From NCBI RefSeq assembly GCF_011764545.1, contig NZ_AP022870.1, positions 2,216,001 through 2,280,000 of the forward strand: 64,000 nucleotides of DNA, written 5' to 3'. The DNA is from Phytohabitans flavus (GTDB lineage: Bacteria; Actinomycetota; Actinomycetes; Mycobacteriales; Micromonosporaceae). Numbering within the stretch: the stretch's first letter is position 1; the number at the start of each line of letters is the position of its first letter. Positions 55,870-64,000 of the stretch are shown piece after piece. The translations under genes were made by a program, and so were the position numbers. The notes below the pieces were generated by a model that searched no databases, was not told the DNA's origin, and worked only from the letters and a program-made list of their open reading frames with translations.

Positions 55870-56933
55870 CGACGAGCCTGACCCGCGAGGAGGTCGCGGC
55901 CCTCTGCGCGGCCGGCGCGAGCGCCCCGTCCGGCGGCAACGCCCAGCCGTGGCGGGTGACGGTGGCCGCCGACCGGATCGACGTCGACATCGACCCGTCC
56001 CGGGGCAGCTTCCTCGACGTCGGCGGGTACGCCGCCCACTTCGCGGTCGGCTGCTTCACCGAGAACGTCGTGATCGCGGCCCGGGCGCGCGGCCTGGAGC
56101 ATACGGTGGCCGTACGTGAGGGCGCCGCCACGGTCACCTTCACCGGCCGGCGGGACCCCGAGCCCGAGCCCCTCGCGGCGGTCCTTGCCGAGCGGGTCAC
56201 CAACCGCCGCCTCCACCAGGGTCCGCCGCTCGCCGAGGACGAGGTACGCCGCCTCACCGCCACGGCGGAGTCCACCGACCCGTGCCTCGCGGTCACCGCC
56301 GTCGCCGACCCGGACGGCAAGCGCGCGGTGGCCGCCGCGCTCGGCCTCGCCGACGCGGTACGGATGCGGCACCGGGCCATGTTCGACGACATGGTCCAGG
56401 AGATCCGCTGGACCGAGCGGGAGGCGCGGGCCCAGCGCGACGGCCTCGACCTGCGCTCGCTCGACCTGCCCGCGGCCACCCGCGCGCTGCTGCCGGTACT
56501 GCGCCGCCTGCCCTGGGTGCGCCTGCTGCTGCCGTCCGCCCGGCTCGGCGACACGGCCCGGACGCTCGTCCTCGGCTGCTCGCACGTCTGCTGCCTGTCC
56601 ACCACCGCCGAGCCGACGCCGGACGCGATGGTCGCCGCCGGCCGGGCCGTCCAGCGGCTGTGGCTCGAAGCCACCCGGGCCGGCGTGGCGGTACACCCGT
56701 GGACGGTGAGCACGCTCGAGCTGCTCCGGCTTGAGGTCTTCGCCGGTGCCGGCTTCACCGCCGCGGAGCGGGCGGCCGTGGCGCGGATGGGCGGCGAGCT
56801 GCGGGCGGCGTTCGGGCTGCCGGCGCAGGCCCGGCCGATCTTCGTGTTCCGGCTCTCCACGGCGCCACCACCGGCCGTGCGAGCCCTGCGGCAGCCGTGG
56901 GAGACGTTCACGACCATCCAGGAGGCACAGTGA
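55866..56933 (+). CDS. Nitroreductase family protein (Acg-like)
   Basis: The 355-residue flavoprotein-like protein opens with LCAAGASAPSGGNAQPWRVT, the FMN-contact signature of the Acg-type long nitroreductase family. ERVTNRRLHQGPPLAEDEVR and FDDMVQEIRWTEREARAQRD are typical of that group. GTG at 55866 overlaps the NRPS stop and its own stop overlaps the ligase start. In NRPS operons such flavoproteins can oxidise azolines or reduce double or nitro bonds; which applies here is unknown. Confidence 0.85.
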   Translation: MTTSLTREEVAALCAAGASAPSGGNAQPWRVTVAADRIDVDIDPSRGSFLDVGGYAAHFAVGCFTENVVIAARARGLEHTVAVREGAATVTFTGRRDPEPEPLAAVLAERVTNRRLHQGPPLAEDEVRRLTATAESTDPCLAVTAVADPDGKRAVAAALGLADAVRMRHRAMFDDMVQEIRWTEREARAQRDGLDLRSLDLPAATRALLPVLRRLPWVRLLLPSARLGDTARTLVLGCSHVCCLSTTAEPTPDAMVAAGRAVQRLWLEATRAGVAVHPWTVSTLELLRLEVFAGAGFTAAERAAVARMGGELRAAFGLPAQARPIFVFRLSTAPPPAVRALRQPWETFTTIQEAQ

Positions 56934-58519
56934 CACTGAGCGAGGCAGCCGAGATCGGGCAGGTCGTGGCGGGACGGACGCTGCTGCACGCGTTCCACGA
57001 CAACGCCCGGGACCATCCCGACCTGCCCGCGTTGAAGTGGCGCGACGGTACACAGTGGAGTTCGTTCACCTGGCGGGAGTACCGGGCCGAGGTCGAGGCC
57101 GCCACGCTGGGGCTTGTCGAGGTCGGCGTACGCCCCGGCGACCGGGTCGGCGTCCTCATGTCCAACCGCCCCGAGCTGGCCGTCGCCGACCTGGCTCTGC
57201 TGCACGCGCGGGCGGTACCGGTCTGCCTGTTCGACAGCTTCACCGGCGCGCAGCTGTCCACTGTGCTCCGTACCCTCGGCATCGGTCTGGTGATCGTCGA
57301 GGACGGCGCCGCAGCCGCCCGGCTCGCCGCCGCGACGCCGGCCGGCGCGTTGCGTTTCATCGTGGTGGAAGGCGGCGGCTGGGAGCGGGTCATGGCGGCC
57401 GGCCGCGAGGTGGCGGCGCGCGACGGCGATGCCTTCGACCGCTCCTGGCGGGCGGCGCGCCCGGACGACGTCGTGTCGGTCAACTACACCAGCGGTACCA
57501 CCGGCGCGCTCAAGGGCGTCCAGCACACGCACGGCAACGTGCTGTGGCACGCCGAGTCCTTCGGCCGGTTCTGGCCGGTGGCGCCCGGCACCCGCTTCCT
57601 CGCGTACCTGCCGCGGGCGCACGCCACCGAGCGGTTCGTCACGACCTGGTACCCGCTCGTCCGGGCCGGCACCGTGCACCTCTGCCCCGACCCGGGCCGC
57701 CTCCCGGAGTACCTGCCGGACGTGCGGCCACAGTTCTTCGGCGGCGTGTTGCGCGTGTGGGAGAAGCTTTACGCCGCCCGCGCGCTCGCCGGGCTCGAGG
57801 AGTGCGCGTTCGCGTTCAGCGGCGGTGGGGCGCTCGCCGAGCCGGTGCAGGAGTATTTCAACGCCGCGGGCGTGCCGCTCGCCGAGGGGTGGGGGCAGAG
57901 CGAGCTTGTCTCGGCGGCCACCTGCGGGCACCCGGACCGGATCCGGATCGGTACGTCCGGCCGCGCGCTGCCCGGCGTCGAGGTGCGGACCGCGGGCGAC
58001 GGCGAGCTCCTCGTCCGGTCCGGCAGCCGGATGCTCGGGTACGTGGACACGCCGTCCCATGTGGACGAAGGCGGCTGGGCGCACACCGGCGACCTCGGCG
58101 AGATCGACCCGGATGGGTACGTGCGCGTGCACGGCCGGCGGGAGGAGGTCTTCCCGCTCGCCGGCGGCCACCGGGTCCCGGCGACCCGGGTGGAGAGCCA
58201 CCTGCGCGCCAACCTCCTGGTCGACCAGGCCTGCGTGGTCGGCGAGGGGGAGCCGGACCTGCACGCGCTCCTCGTCGTCGCCGCCCCGCCCGACAGGTGG
58301 ACGGTGGACGACCTCGCGGCGATGGTGGCCGCGGCGAACGAGCGGCTGCCGGTAGGCGACCGGATCGCCCGCTTCGCGGTGCTCACCGAGCGCTGGGAGC
58401 CGGGCCGCGCCGAGGAGCTGACCCACACCGGCAAGCTCAAGCGTCAGCTGATCGAGGCCAAGCACGCCGACCTCGTCGCGGCCCTGCGCAGAGGCGACGC
58501 CGGGGTCGCCGTCCCGTGA
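56930..58519 (+). CDS. AMP-dependent synthetase/ligase (long-chain acyl-CoA ligase-like)
   Basis: The 529-residue enzyme has YTSGTTGALKGVQHTHGNVL (P-loop, near residue 185), YLPRAHATERFVTTWYPLVR, EGWGQSELVSAATCG near residue 320 (A5), WAHTGDLGEIDPDGYVRVHG (A7/A8 region) and LTHTGKLKRQLIEA (A10 Lys). The HxxGxxxERF order matches FadD15-like acyl ligases rather than NRPS A domains. It should adenylate a carboxylic acid and may supply the acyl group to the NRPS condensation domain directly or as CoA ester. GTG overlaps on both sides place it in the operon. Confidence 0.88.
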   Translation: MTLSEAAEIGQVVAGRTLLHAFHDNARDHPDLPALKWRDGTQWSSFTWREYRAEVEAATLGLVEVGVRPGDRVGVLMSNRPELAVADLALLHARAVPVCLFDSFTGAQLSTVLRTLGIGLVIVEDGAAAARLAAATPAGALRFIVVEGGGWERVMAAGREVAARDGDAFDRSWRAARPDDVVSVNYTSGTTGALKGVQHTHGNVLWHAESFGRFWPVAPGTRFLAYLPRAHATERFVTTWYPLVRAGTVHLCPDPGRLPEYLPDVRPQFFGGVLRVWEKLYAARALAGLEECAFAFSGGGALAEPVQEYFNAAGVPLAEGWGQSELVSAATCGHPDRIRIGTSGRALPGVEVRTAGDGELLVRSGSRMLGYVDTPSHVDEGGWAHTGDLGEIDPDGYVRVHGRREEVFPLAGGHRVPATRVESHLRANLLVDQACVVGEGEPDLHALLVVAAPPDRWTVDDLAAMVAAANERLPVGDRIARFAVLTERWEPGRAEELTHTGKLKRQLIEAKHADLVAALRRGDAGVAVP

Positions 58520-59703
58520 AGCGGCGCGTGCTCTTCGTCGCGGAGGCGGTCACGCTCGCCCACGTGACCCGGGCCCTCGCGCTGTCCCGGACGCTCGACC
58601 CGGCCGCGTACGAGGTGTGCCACGCCTGGGATCCCCGCTACAACGAGCTGATCGGCGAGCCGCCGAGCCCGTATGTGCCGATCCGCACGATCCCGCGCGC
58701 CCGCTTCGCGGCGGCACTCGCCCGGGGCACACCGATCTACCAGGGTCCGGACCTGCGCCGGTACGTCGCCGACGACCTCGCGCTCATCGAGCGGTTCCGG
58801 CCGGACGTGGTGGTCGGCGACTTCCGGCTGTCGCTGGACGTGAGCGCACGGCTGGCCGGCGTGCGGTACCTGACGGTGACGAACGGGTACTGGAGCCCGT
58901 TCGCCCAGGTGCTCCCGCCGGTGCCGGACATCACGCTCACCCGGCTCGTGGGCGTACGGCTGGCGCAGCGGCTCTTCGACCACGGCCAGCACGCGGTGAG
59001 CCGGTGGCACGGCCGGGCGTACCGCGAACTGCGGCGGCACCACGGGCTCCCGCCCGGCCCGGCCGACGTACGGTACGCGTACACCCGCGCCGACACCACC
59101 CTCTACGCCGACCTGCCCGAGCTGGTACCGGTGGTGGACCTGCCGCCCGAGCACCACTTCGTCGGCCCGGTCACCTGGTCACCCGACCTGCCCTGTCCAC
59201 AGTGGTGGGACGAGCTGCCCGAGGACCGGCCGGTCGTGTACGTGACGCTCGGCAGCTCCGGACTCGCGCCGCTGCTGGCACGGGTGCTGAGCGCGCTGGC
59301 CGACCTGCCCGTGACCGTGGTCGCCGCCACGGCCGGCCGGCCCGCTCCGGCACGGGTGCCGGCCAACGCGCGGGTGGCGGCGATGCTACCCGCCGCCCGG
59401 ATGCTCCCCCGCGCCGTGCTGGCGATCGGCAACGGCGGCAGCCCGAGCGCGTACCAGGCGCTGGCCGCCGGCGTGCCCGTGCTCGGCATCTGCGACAACC
59501 TCGACCAGTACCTGAACATGTCCCTTGTGGAGCGGGCCGGCGCGGGCTGGCTCCTGCGCGGCGGCCGGGCGTCCGTGACCGCGATCCGGGACGCGGTGCG
59601 GCGTGCCCTGTCCGACGAGGCGGCCCGGGTGCGCGCGGGGGAGCTCGCGACCGCCATCGATAAGCACGACACCCCGGCCCGCTTCCGCGCCGCCCTCGCC
59701 TGA
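58516..59703 (+). CDS. Glycosyltransferase (GT1/MGT-like)
   Basis: The 395-residue enzyme has the GT-B layout. RRVLFVAEAVTLAHVTRALA begins the acceptor domain. VVYVTLGSSGLAPLLARVLS starts the donor domain near residue 240. AIGNGGSPSAYQALAAGVPV followed by DNLDQ near residue 320 is the nucleotide-sugar motif, with Asn in place of the usual first His of HGG. It should attach a sugar to the NRPS-derived product or a lipid. It is the last gene of the operon; its TGA and the stop of the convergent gene are eight bases apart. Confidence 0.85.
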   Translation: MKRRVLFVAEAVTLAHVTRALALSRTLDPAAYEVCHAWDPRYNELIGEPPSPYVPIRTIPRARFAAALARGTPIYQGPDLRRYVADDLALIERFRPDVVVGDFRLSLDVSARLAGVRYLTVTNGYWSPFAQVLPPVPDITLTRLVGVRLAQRLFDHGQHAVSRWHGRAYRELRRHHGLPPGPADVRYAYTRADTTLYADLPELVPVVDLPPEHHFVGPVTWSPDLPCPQWWDELPEDRPVVYVTLGSSGLAPLLARVLSALADLPVTVVAATAGRPAPARVPANARVAAMLPAARMLPRAVLAIGNGGSPSAYQALAAGVPVLGICDNLDQYLNMSLVERAGAGWLLRGGRASVTAIRDAVRRALSDEAARVRAGELATAIDKHDTPARFRAALA

Positions 59704-59711
59704 GCCGCCGG

Positions 59712-60629
59712 TCAGCGGCTCCCCTGTGGACGGTACGGCGCGGCCGCCTTGGCGAAGTCGTCGAGCACCCCGGCGGTGAACGGTACGCCCGCGATCGCGG
59801 TCAGGCAGCCGGTCCAGCCGGCCACGAAGTAGTCCCAGCCGTCCATCGTGCGGGCGCCGCGCGCGGTGGCCTGGCGCAGGAACGCCCGCTCGCCCCGGTA
59901 GTTGAAGTCCCAGGCGAGCGTGGACGGACCGAACGGCGCCTGGTCGGTCACCGGGCTGCCCGGCGCGTCCTTGCCCAGGCCGGTGGCGTTCACCACGAGC
60001 GTCGGCGCGGGCGGGCCGGCGACGAGCGCGTCGCAGTCATCCGGACTCTTCACCGGCGCGTACGAGAGGCGTACCCCCTTGACGCCGGCCCGCTCCGCGA
60101 CCGCCCGCAGGTCGTCCAGTGCCTCCGGCGAAGTGTCGGCGAACGTCGCGCTCGCAGTCTCCCGCCCCTGCAACGCGAGCAGTAGCGCCGTCCCCGCCCC
60201 ACCCGCGCCGAGGCAGAGCACGTCCGCCGCCGGTGGGAGGACGTGGGAGAGGGCGAGCGCGTCGCGCGCGTACCCCAGGACCCGCCCGCCCGCCGTGGCG
60301 AGCGTGTTGATCTCCCGGGTGACCTCGACGAGGTCGTCACCGAGAGTGATGGCGGCGGCGCAGGCGCGGTACAGCCGGAGCTTGTGCGCCGTGACGACGG
60401 TGCCCGCGACGGCCCGGTTGCCGCGCACGGCGGAGAGCAGCCGCCGGTACGTCGCGGGTGGCGTGTCCGTGGGCAGGTCCAGCCCGCGCAGCTCCCACGG
60501 CTGGTCCAGCGCGGCCGCCCACCTGCCGAACACCGCGTGCGCGAGCGAGCCACCCGTGCTGACCCCGACGAACACCACGAGCGGCGCGCCGCGCCAACCC
60601 TCGATCTCGTCCAGCGTGATCGTGTGCAT
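59712..60629 (-). CDS. Shikimate dehydrogenase-like protein
   Basis: The 305-residue protein has VFVGVSTGGSLAHAVFGRWA at the substrate end, VAGTVVTAHKLRLYRACAAA with the catalytic-type Lys, and VLCLGAGGAGTALLLALQGR for NADP. The SDH pattern VTxPHK is altered to VTAHK and the usual shikimate-binding Ser/Thr spacing differs. It is therefore a diverged SDH/quinate-dehydrogenase-like (SdhL-type) enzyme that may act on another hydroxy acid. It converges on the NRPS operon and may be unrelated to it. Confidence 0.82.
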   Translation of the reverse strand: MHTITLDEIEGWRGAPLVVFVGVSTGGSLAHAVFGRWAAALDQPWELRGLDLPTDTPPATYRRLLSAVRGNRAVAGTVVTAHKLRLYRACAAAITLGDDLVEVTREINTLATAGGRVLGYARDALALSHVLPPAADVLCLGAGGAGTALLLALQGRETASATFADTSPEALDDLRAVAERAGVKGVRLSYAPVKSPDDCDALVAGPPAPTLVVNATGLGKDAPGSPVTDQAPFGPSTLAWDFNYRGERAFLRQATARGARTMDGWDYFVAGWTGCLTAIAGVPFTAGVLDDFAKAAAPYRPQGSR

Positions 60630-60693
60630 GGTCCCTGCCTACGTCGTGGGGGTGGCCGTCCGCCAGTTTGCCGCGCGCTGGCATGGTGGATCC

Positions 60694-61386
60694 ATGCGAT
60701 TTCGCCCGCCTTCGAAGGCTGGACTCCGGCGGTGGATCATCTGGGGCGTGCGGCTCGCGGCGGCCGGCGCCGTGGCGGTCACGGCCACCGTCGCGGGCAG
60801 CGTGGTCTGGGTGCGCACGGCCGCCAGCGGGCACATCTTCAGCGCCGAGGAGGTACCACCGGCGCCCGTCGCGCTCGTCCTGGGCGCCCGGGTGTACGAG
60901 GACGGGACGCCGTCGGCGTTCCTGGCCGCCCGCCTGGACGTGGCGCGGCAGCTGCTCGAGACCGGCAAGGTGCGCGCGATCCTGGTCTCCGGCGACCATA
61001 TGAACTGGGACTACAACGAGCCGGGCGCGATGCTGCGCTACCTCACCGCCGCCGGCGTGCCCAGCGAGAAGGTGGTGCTCGACCACGCCGGCTTCGACAC
61101 GTACGACTCGTGCGCCCGGGCCCACCGCGTCTTCGGGGTGCGGCAGGCGATCGTGGTGACACAGACGTTCCACCTGCCGCGCGCCGTTACTCTCTGTCGC
61201 CGGCTCGGCGTCGACGCGACCGGGGTCGGCGACGAGACCGTGAAGCGGTTCGAGCGGCCGTGGCGGTTCGGCTCCACCCGCGAGCTCGGCGCCTGCGTGA
61301 AGGCGGCCCTGGACGTGATCTCCGGGCGCGACCCGGTCCACCTCGGCCGCCGGGAGACCGGCGTCGACGAGGCCGTCAACGCCTAG
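60694..61386 (+). CDS. YdcF/SanA family protein (DUF218)
   Basis: The 230-residue protein has one N-terminal membrane helix (VRLAAAGAVAVTATVAGSVV) and a DUF218 domain: PVALVLGARVYEDGTPSAFL, ILVSGDHMNWDYNEPGAML, VVLDHAGFDTYDSCARAHRV and IVVTQTFHLPRAVTLCRRLG. This is the SanA-like group that affects envelope permeability in enterobacteria; the reaction is unknown. ATG at 60694 begins the basic pre-helix segment. Confidence 0.88.
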   Translation: MRFRPPSKAGLRRWIIWGVRLAAAGAVAVTATVAGSVVWVRTAASGHIFSAEEVPPAPVALVLGARVYEDGTPSAFLAARLDVARQLLETGKVRAILVSGDHMNWDYNEPGAMLRYLTAAGVPSEKVVLDHAGFDTYDSCARAHRVFGVRQAIVVTQTFHLPRAVTLCRRLGVDATGVGDETVKRFERPWRFGSTRELGACVKAALDVISGRDPVHLGRRETGVDEAVNA

Positions 61387-61397
61387 AGCGGGTGAGG

Positions 61398-61910
61398 CTA
61401 GGCGCCGAAGCGGTAGCGGGTCTGGGCGTAGACGTCGCCCTTGGCGAAGGAGTACGCCACCGCCGGCTCCACCCGGTACAGCTGCACCCCGCCGGCGCGG
61501 ATCGTGTCGCCCATCCCGGCCCACGTGCCCTCTGGGCTGGTCAGGTGGGCGCCGTACTTGGCCTCGAACGCGCTCGCCGCCCCGTCCCGCTCCGCCGCTC
61601 CCTCGACCAGCCGGGCGGTGCCCTCGACGACCACGTCGAGGCCGCGCAGGGTGTTCGTGCCGGTGGTCAGCGCGCACCGGTCCTGGACCCGCAGGTTGGC
61701 CGCCTTGCGCTCGCCCGCGCCGGTCGTGAAGTACATCCCGTCGCCGTGCCAGGCCGCGATCAGCGGCGTGATGTGCGGCCGCCCGTCCGGCCGCAGCGTG
61801 GTCAGCCAGAACACCTCGGCCCGCGCGATCGCCTCCAGCACGTCGGTCCACGGCGTGGCCGCCGCTTCCGGGCTGCTGTACCGCCCGTCGAACTCCACCA
61901 CCGGCTGCAT
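61398..61910 (-). CDS. Pyridoxamine 5'-phosphate oxidase family flavoprotein
   Basis: The 170-residue protein reads EVFWLTTLRPDGRPHITPLI, AAWHGDGMYFTTGAGERKAA, GLDVVVEGTARLVE and VYAQTRYRFGA. This is the split-barrel PNPOx-like fold seen in FMN- or F420-binding reductases. ATG at 61910 overlaps the stop of the serine hydrolase gene by one base, so the two are one transcript. The substrate is unknown. Confidence 0.88.
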   Translation of the reverse strand: MQPVVEFDGRYSSPEAAATPWTDVLEAIARAEVFWLTTLRPDGRPHITPLIAAWHGDGMYFTTGAGERKAANLRVQDRCALTTGTNTLRGLDVVVEGTARLVEGAAERDGAASAFEAKYGAHLTSPEGTWAGMGDTIRAGGVQLYRVEPAVAYSFAKGDVYAQTRYRFGA

Positions 61911-62995
61911 CAACGGTCCCCTTCCGCCACGATCCGTCCCACCGCCTCGACCGCCGTGAGGTCACCGGCCGCGAACCTGTTGCGCATCACCGCGACCGCC
62001 ACGCCCGTGTCGATGTCCGCCCACGCGGCCGAGCCGTTCATCCCAATCATCCCGAACGTCGAGCCAGACCGCCCCTCGATTCCGCCAGGCCGATACGGGC
62101 TGTAACCGTACGCCCACGTGGTCGGGAAGCCCATCACCTGGTCGACGCCGGCGAACGCGGGCGCCGCCATCAGCGCCAGCCGCTCCGGCGACACGAGCCC
62201 CACGCCGGGCACGTGGCCGAGCAGCGCCGCGTACATCCGGGCCACGCCGCGCGCGGTCATCGTGCCGGCCGAGGGGATGTCGGCGGTGAGCACGTCGCGC
62301 CGGTTCGCGTAGGCCGCGTCGGGCAGGACCGCCGCCGGCGTCGCACGCGCCGCCGGTGACCCTGGCGGTGGTCGCTCCAGCGCCGGGCCGGCCACCTGCG
62401 TCGCCACTCGCGGCAGGCGATTCTCTGGTACGGAGAAACACACTTCGCCCTCGACGGACACTGGGCGGGTCACGAGCTCGGCGAGCAATGTGGACAGAGG
62501 CTGCCCGGTTGCCCGGCGCAGCGTCTCGCCGAGCAGGTAACCGAAGGTCTGCGCGTGGTACCCGGTCTCGGTGCCCGGCGGCCACCACGGCTTGGCGTCC
62601 GCGACAAGCGCGCACATCCGCGCCCAGTCGCACATGTCCGCCACCGTGATGTCCGCCGGCAGTCCGGGCACCCCCGCCCTGTGCAGCAGCACGTCCCGGA
62701 GTGTCACGCCACCCTTGCCGTGCGTGGCGAACTCGGGCCACACCTCGGCCACGCGTGTCCCGTACCCGATGAGTCCCCGCTCGACCGCGACGTGCGCGAG
62801 CGTGACCGCGACGCCCTTGCCGGTGGAGGCCGCGTAGAAGAGCGTGCCGGGCGTGACCGGTGGGCCGTCCGGGCCGGCCAGGCCCGCGACGGCGTCCACT
62901 ATGGTCTCACCGTCGCGGATGACGGCTACCTGGAGCCCGGTCTCGCTCCCGCTCGCGACGAGGTCGTCGATGGTCCGCTGGATCCGTTCCCGCAT
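61910..62995 (-). CDS. Serine hydrolase (class C beta-lactamase/esterase family)
   Basis: The 361-residue enzyme has STGKG near residue 57 (SxxK, nucleophile and base) and TETGYHAQTFGYLLGETLRR near residue 145 (YxA, third catalytic Tyr). SGSTFGMIGMNGSAAWADID near the C-terminus replaces the KTG box. The lack of a signal peptide and this box suggest an EstB-like esterase or peptidase rather than a beta-lactamase. Its stop overlaps the start of the PNPOx gene (TGATG). Confidence 0.9.
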   Translation of the reverse strand: MRERIQRTIDDLVASGSETGLQVAVIRDGETIVDAVAGLAGPDGPPVTPGTLFYAASTGKGVAVTLAHVAVERGLIGYGTRVAEVWPEFATHGKGGVTLRDVLLHRAGVPGLPADITVADMCDWARMCALVADAKPWWPPGTETGYHAQTFGYLLGETLRRATGQPLSTLLAELVTRPVSVEGEVCFSVPENRLPRVATQVAGPALERPPPGSPAARATPAAVLPDAAYANRRDVLTADIPSAGTMTARGVARMYAALLGHVPGVGLVSPERLALMAAPAFAGVDQVMGFPTTWAYGYSPYRPGGIEGRSGSTFGMIGMNGSAAWADIDTGVAVAVMRNRFAAGDLTAVEAVGRIVAEGDR

Positions 62996-63031
62996 GCTCC
63001 CTTTCTACCCACTTCACGCGTCCCTCCCACG

Positions 63032-63757
63032 TCACGCGTCCCTCGCTTGGAGAGCCAGCGCGCCGGCCAGCAGCGCGCCCGCCGCCCACAGCGCGAGCAC
63101 GCCCAGCCCCGCCCAGGGGCCGACCGGCAGCCCGTCCAGGCCGGTCGTCGCCTGGATGGACTGGCCGGCGCTCATCGGGCCGACCTTCTCCAGGCGGCGC
63201 TGCCAGTCCGGGTCGGCCATCGCGGCCGCGACGATCGGGAAGAGGTAGAGCAGGCCGAGCACACAGCCGATGGCCGCCGCCGGGTGGCGGACGACCGTGG
63301 CGACGCCGAGCGCGAGCAGGGCGACGAGCAGCAGGTACAGCACCGAGCCCAACGCCGCCCGCAGCACCGGGCCGCCGCTCAGGGAGGGTGTGTCGCCGGA
63401 CAGCAGCGACGCCGGCACCGCGACGGCGGCGGCGGGGACGACGACCGCGGCGAGGACGGCTGCCTTCGCCGCCAGGACGGCGGGGCGGCGGGGGATGGCG
63501 GCGAGCGTCACGCGCATCATGCCCGTGGCGTACTCGCCGCCGATCGCCAGGACGGCGAGGATCGCGACCACCGACTGTCCGATATGGATGCCGGTGAGGC
63601 TGGTGCGGGTGGGGTCCGCGCCGCACTCGCCGGGCGAGCAGGCGGCCGCCGCGAGCGCGCCCAGCCCGGCGGTACCCACCACGGCGCCGAGCAGCAGCCA
63701 CGCGGTGCCGGGTACCGTCCACAGCTTCGTCCACTCAGCACGGAGCGCGTACCGCAT
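63032..63757 (-). CDS. ABC-2 family transporter permease
   Basis: The 241-residue protein starts RYALRAEWTKLWTVPGTAW, the usual ABC-2 opening, and has six helices including SVVAILAVLAIGGEYATGMM and VLRAALGSVLYLLLVALLAL. The tail GPWAGLGVLALWAAGALLAG followed by RDA matches the tail of the next gene, so the two are paralogues. ATG at 63757 overlaps the upstream gene's stop by one base. Their ATPase is presumably beyond the window. Confidence 0.88.
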   Translation of the reverse strand: MRYALRAEWTKLWTVPGTAWLLLGAVVGTAGLGALAAAACSPGECGADPTRTSLTGIHIGQSVVAILAVLAIGGEYATGMMRVTLAAIPRRPAVLAAKAAVLAAVVVPAAAVAVPASLLSGDTPSLSGGPVLRAALGSVLYLLLVALLALGVATVVRHPAAAIGCVLGLLYLFPIVAAAMADPDWQRRLEKVGPMSAGQSIQATTGLDGLPVGPWAGLGVLALWAAGALLAGALALQARDA

Positions 63758-64000
63758 CACGCGTCCCTCCGCCGCAGCAGCCACGCCGCCGCCGCGAGGG
63801 CGACAGCCGTGTACGCGGCGAGCACGCCGAAGCCGGCCCACGGCGGCAGCGGGAAGTAGCCCTCGACCGGGATGTAGAGGTTCTCCACCTGGTCGTACTG
63901 CTTCGCGCTCTGCTGCACCGCGAACGCGGCGGCCGGCGTCACCCGCAGCACCCACCGGCCGGCGTCGACCGGGAGGGCGGTCAGCACCAGCATGTACGGC
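63757..64000 (-). CDS. ABC-2 family transporter permease (C-terminal part, cut by window edge)
   Basis: Only the last 80 residues are visible. VLRVTPAAAFAVQQSAKQYD and PLPPWAGFGVLAAYTAVALA followed by RRRDA align with the end of the neighbouring permease. It is the upstream gene of a two-permease operon and continues beyond 64000. Confidence 0.8.
   Translation of the reverse strand, partial: PYMLVLTALPVDAGRWVLRVTPAAAFAVQQSAKQYDQVENLYIPVEGYFPLPPWAGFGVLAAYTAVALAAAAWLLRRRDA

Noticed and set aside
59712..60629. Shikimate dehydrogenase-like gene as part of the NRPS operon
   Set aside because: It is convergent, not co-transcribed, and no shared regulatory site was found; it may be coincidental.

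Overview
The window is high-GC actinobacterial DNA. GTG starts, GTGA/ATGA gene overlaps, a SigE-type ECF sigma factor, DUF397, an EXLDI protein, amphi-Trp and DUF6082 proteins all point to Actinomycetota, most likely Micromonosporaceae; that family assignment is inference. No tRNA, rRNA, CRISPR array, transposase or phage gene was seen.

Layout. 0-4.5 kb: start of an unknown gene, a 17-bp degenerate tandem array, a class V aminotransferase, then damaged genes (a truly decayed methyltransferase, a GNAT, a membrane-protein remnant). 4.5-9.3 kb: SigE-like ECF sigma factor with a membrane partner, a membrane protein, a GNAT, an amphi-Trp protein, and a DsbA-like oxidoreductase preceded by a 39-codon Cys-containing ORF. 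9.3-13.6 kb: two TetR regulators, each beside a flavoenzyme (GMC/pyranose-oxidase type and a monooxygenase-like one), each with an inverted-repeat operator. 13.6-22.2 kb: ferric-reductase-like flavoprotein, YtcJ-type amidohydrolase, DHA2 exporter, sigma factor with SnoaL domain, membrane protein, NarL-type two-component system.

22.2-32.1 kb: secreted GH95 alpha-L-fucosidase, ArsR-SRPBCC regulator with RibD-C reductase, NmrA-like oxidoreductase with divergent AraC regulator, a seven-copy array of 14-bp near-palindromes, DUF2231 membrane protein, a secreted Vps62-like protein and a lipoprotein. 32.2-42.7 kb: an EXLDI/ABC-2 export operon, then an LTA-synthase-like sulfatase, a DUF2264 glycosidase and a complete sugar ABC importer with LacI regulator and operator. 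42.7-47.3 kb: a lower-GC patch (DUF397, DUF6082), a lipocalin-like protein, a methyltransferase, a VOC protein and an XRE-cupin/thioredoxin-reductase-like pair. 47.4-52.2 kb: secreted GH81 beta-1,3-glucanase behind a LacI-type operator, plus two small genes. 52.3-59.7 kb: a tightly overlapping operon of a one-module NRPS (C-A-T-TE), nitroreductase, AMP-ligase and glycosyltransferase, the best candidate for an undescribed biosynthetic system. 59.7-64 kb: shikimate-dehydrogenase-like protein, YdcF/SanA protein, PNPOx protein, serine hydrolase and two ABC-2 permeases, the last cut by the window edge.

Two themes connect the regions. One is glycan use (GH95, GH81, DUF2264, sugar importer, GMC sugar oxidase) under LacI/TetR control. 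The other is technical: at least twelve single-base losses in G/C runs break otherwise healthy genes (GNAT, membrane remnant, GH95, AraC, DUF2231, lipoprotein, EXLDI, XRE, membrane protein, NRPS). They look like residual sequencing errors rather than gene decay, so those genes are probably intact in the living organism.
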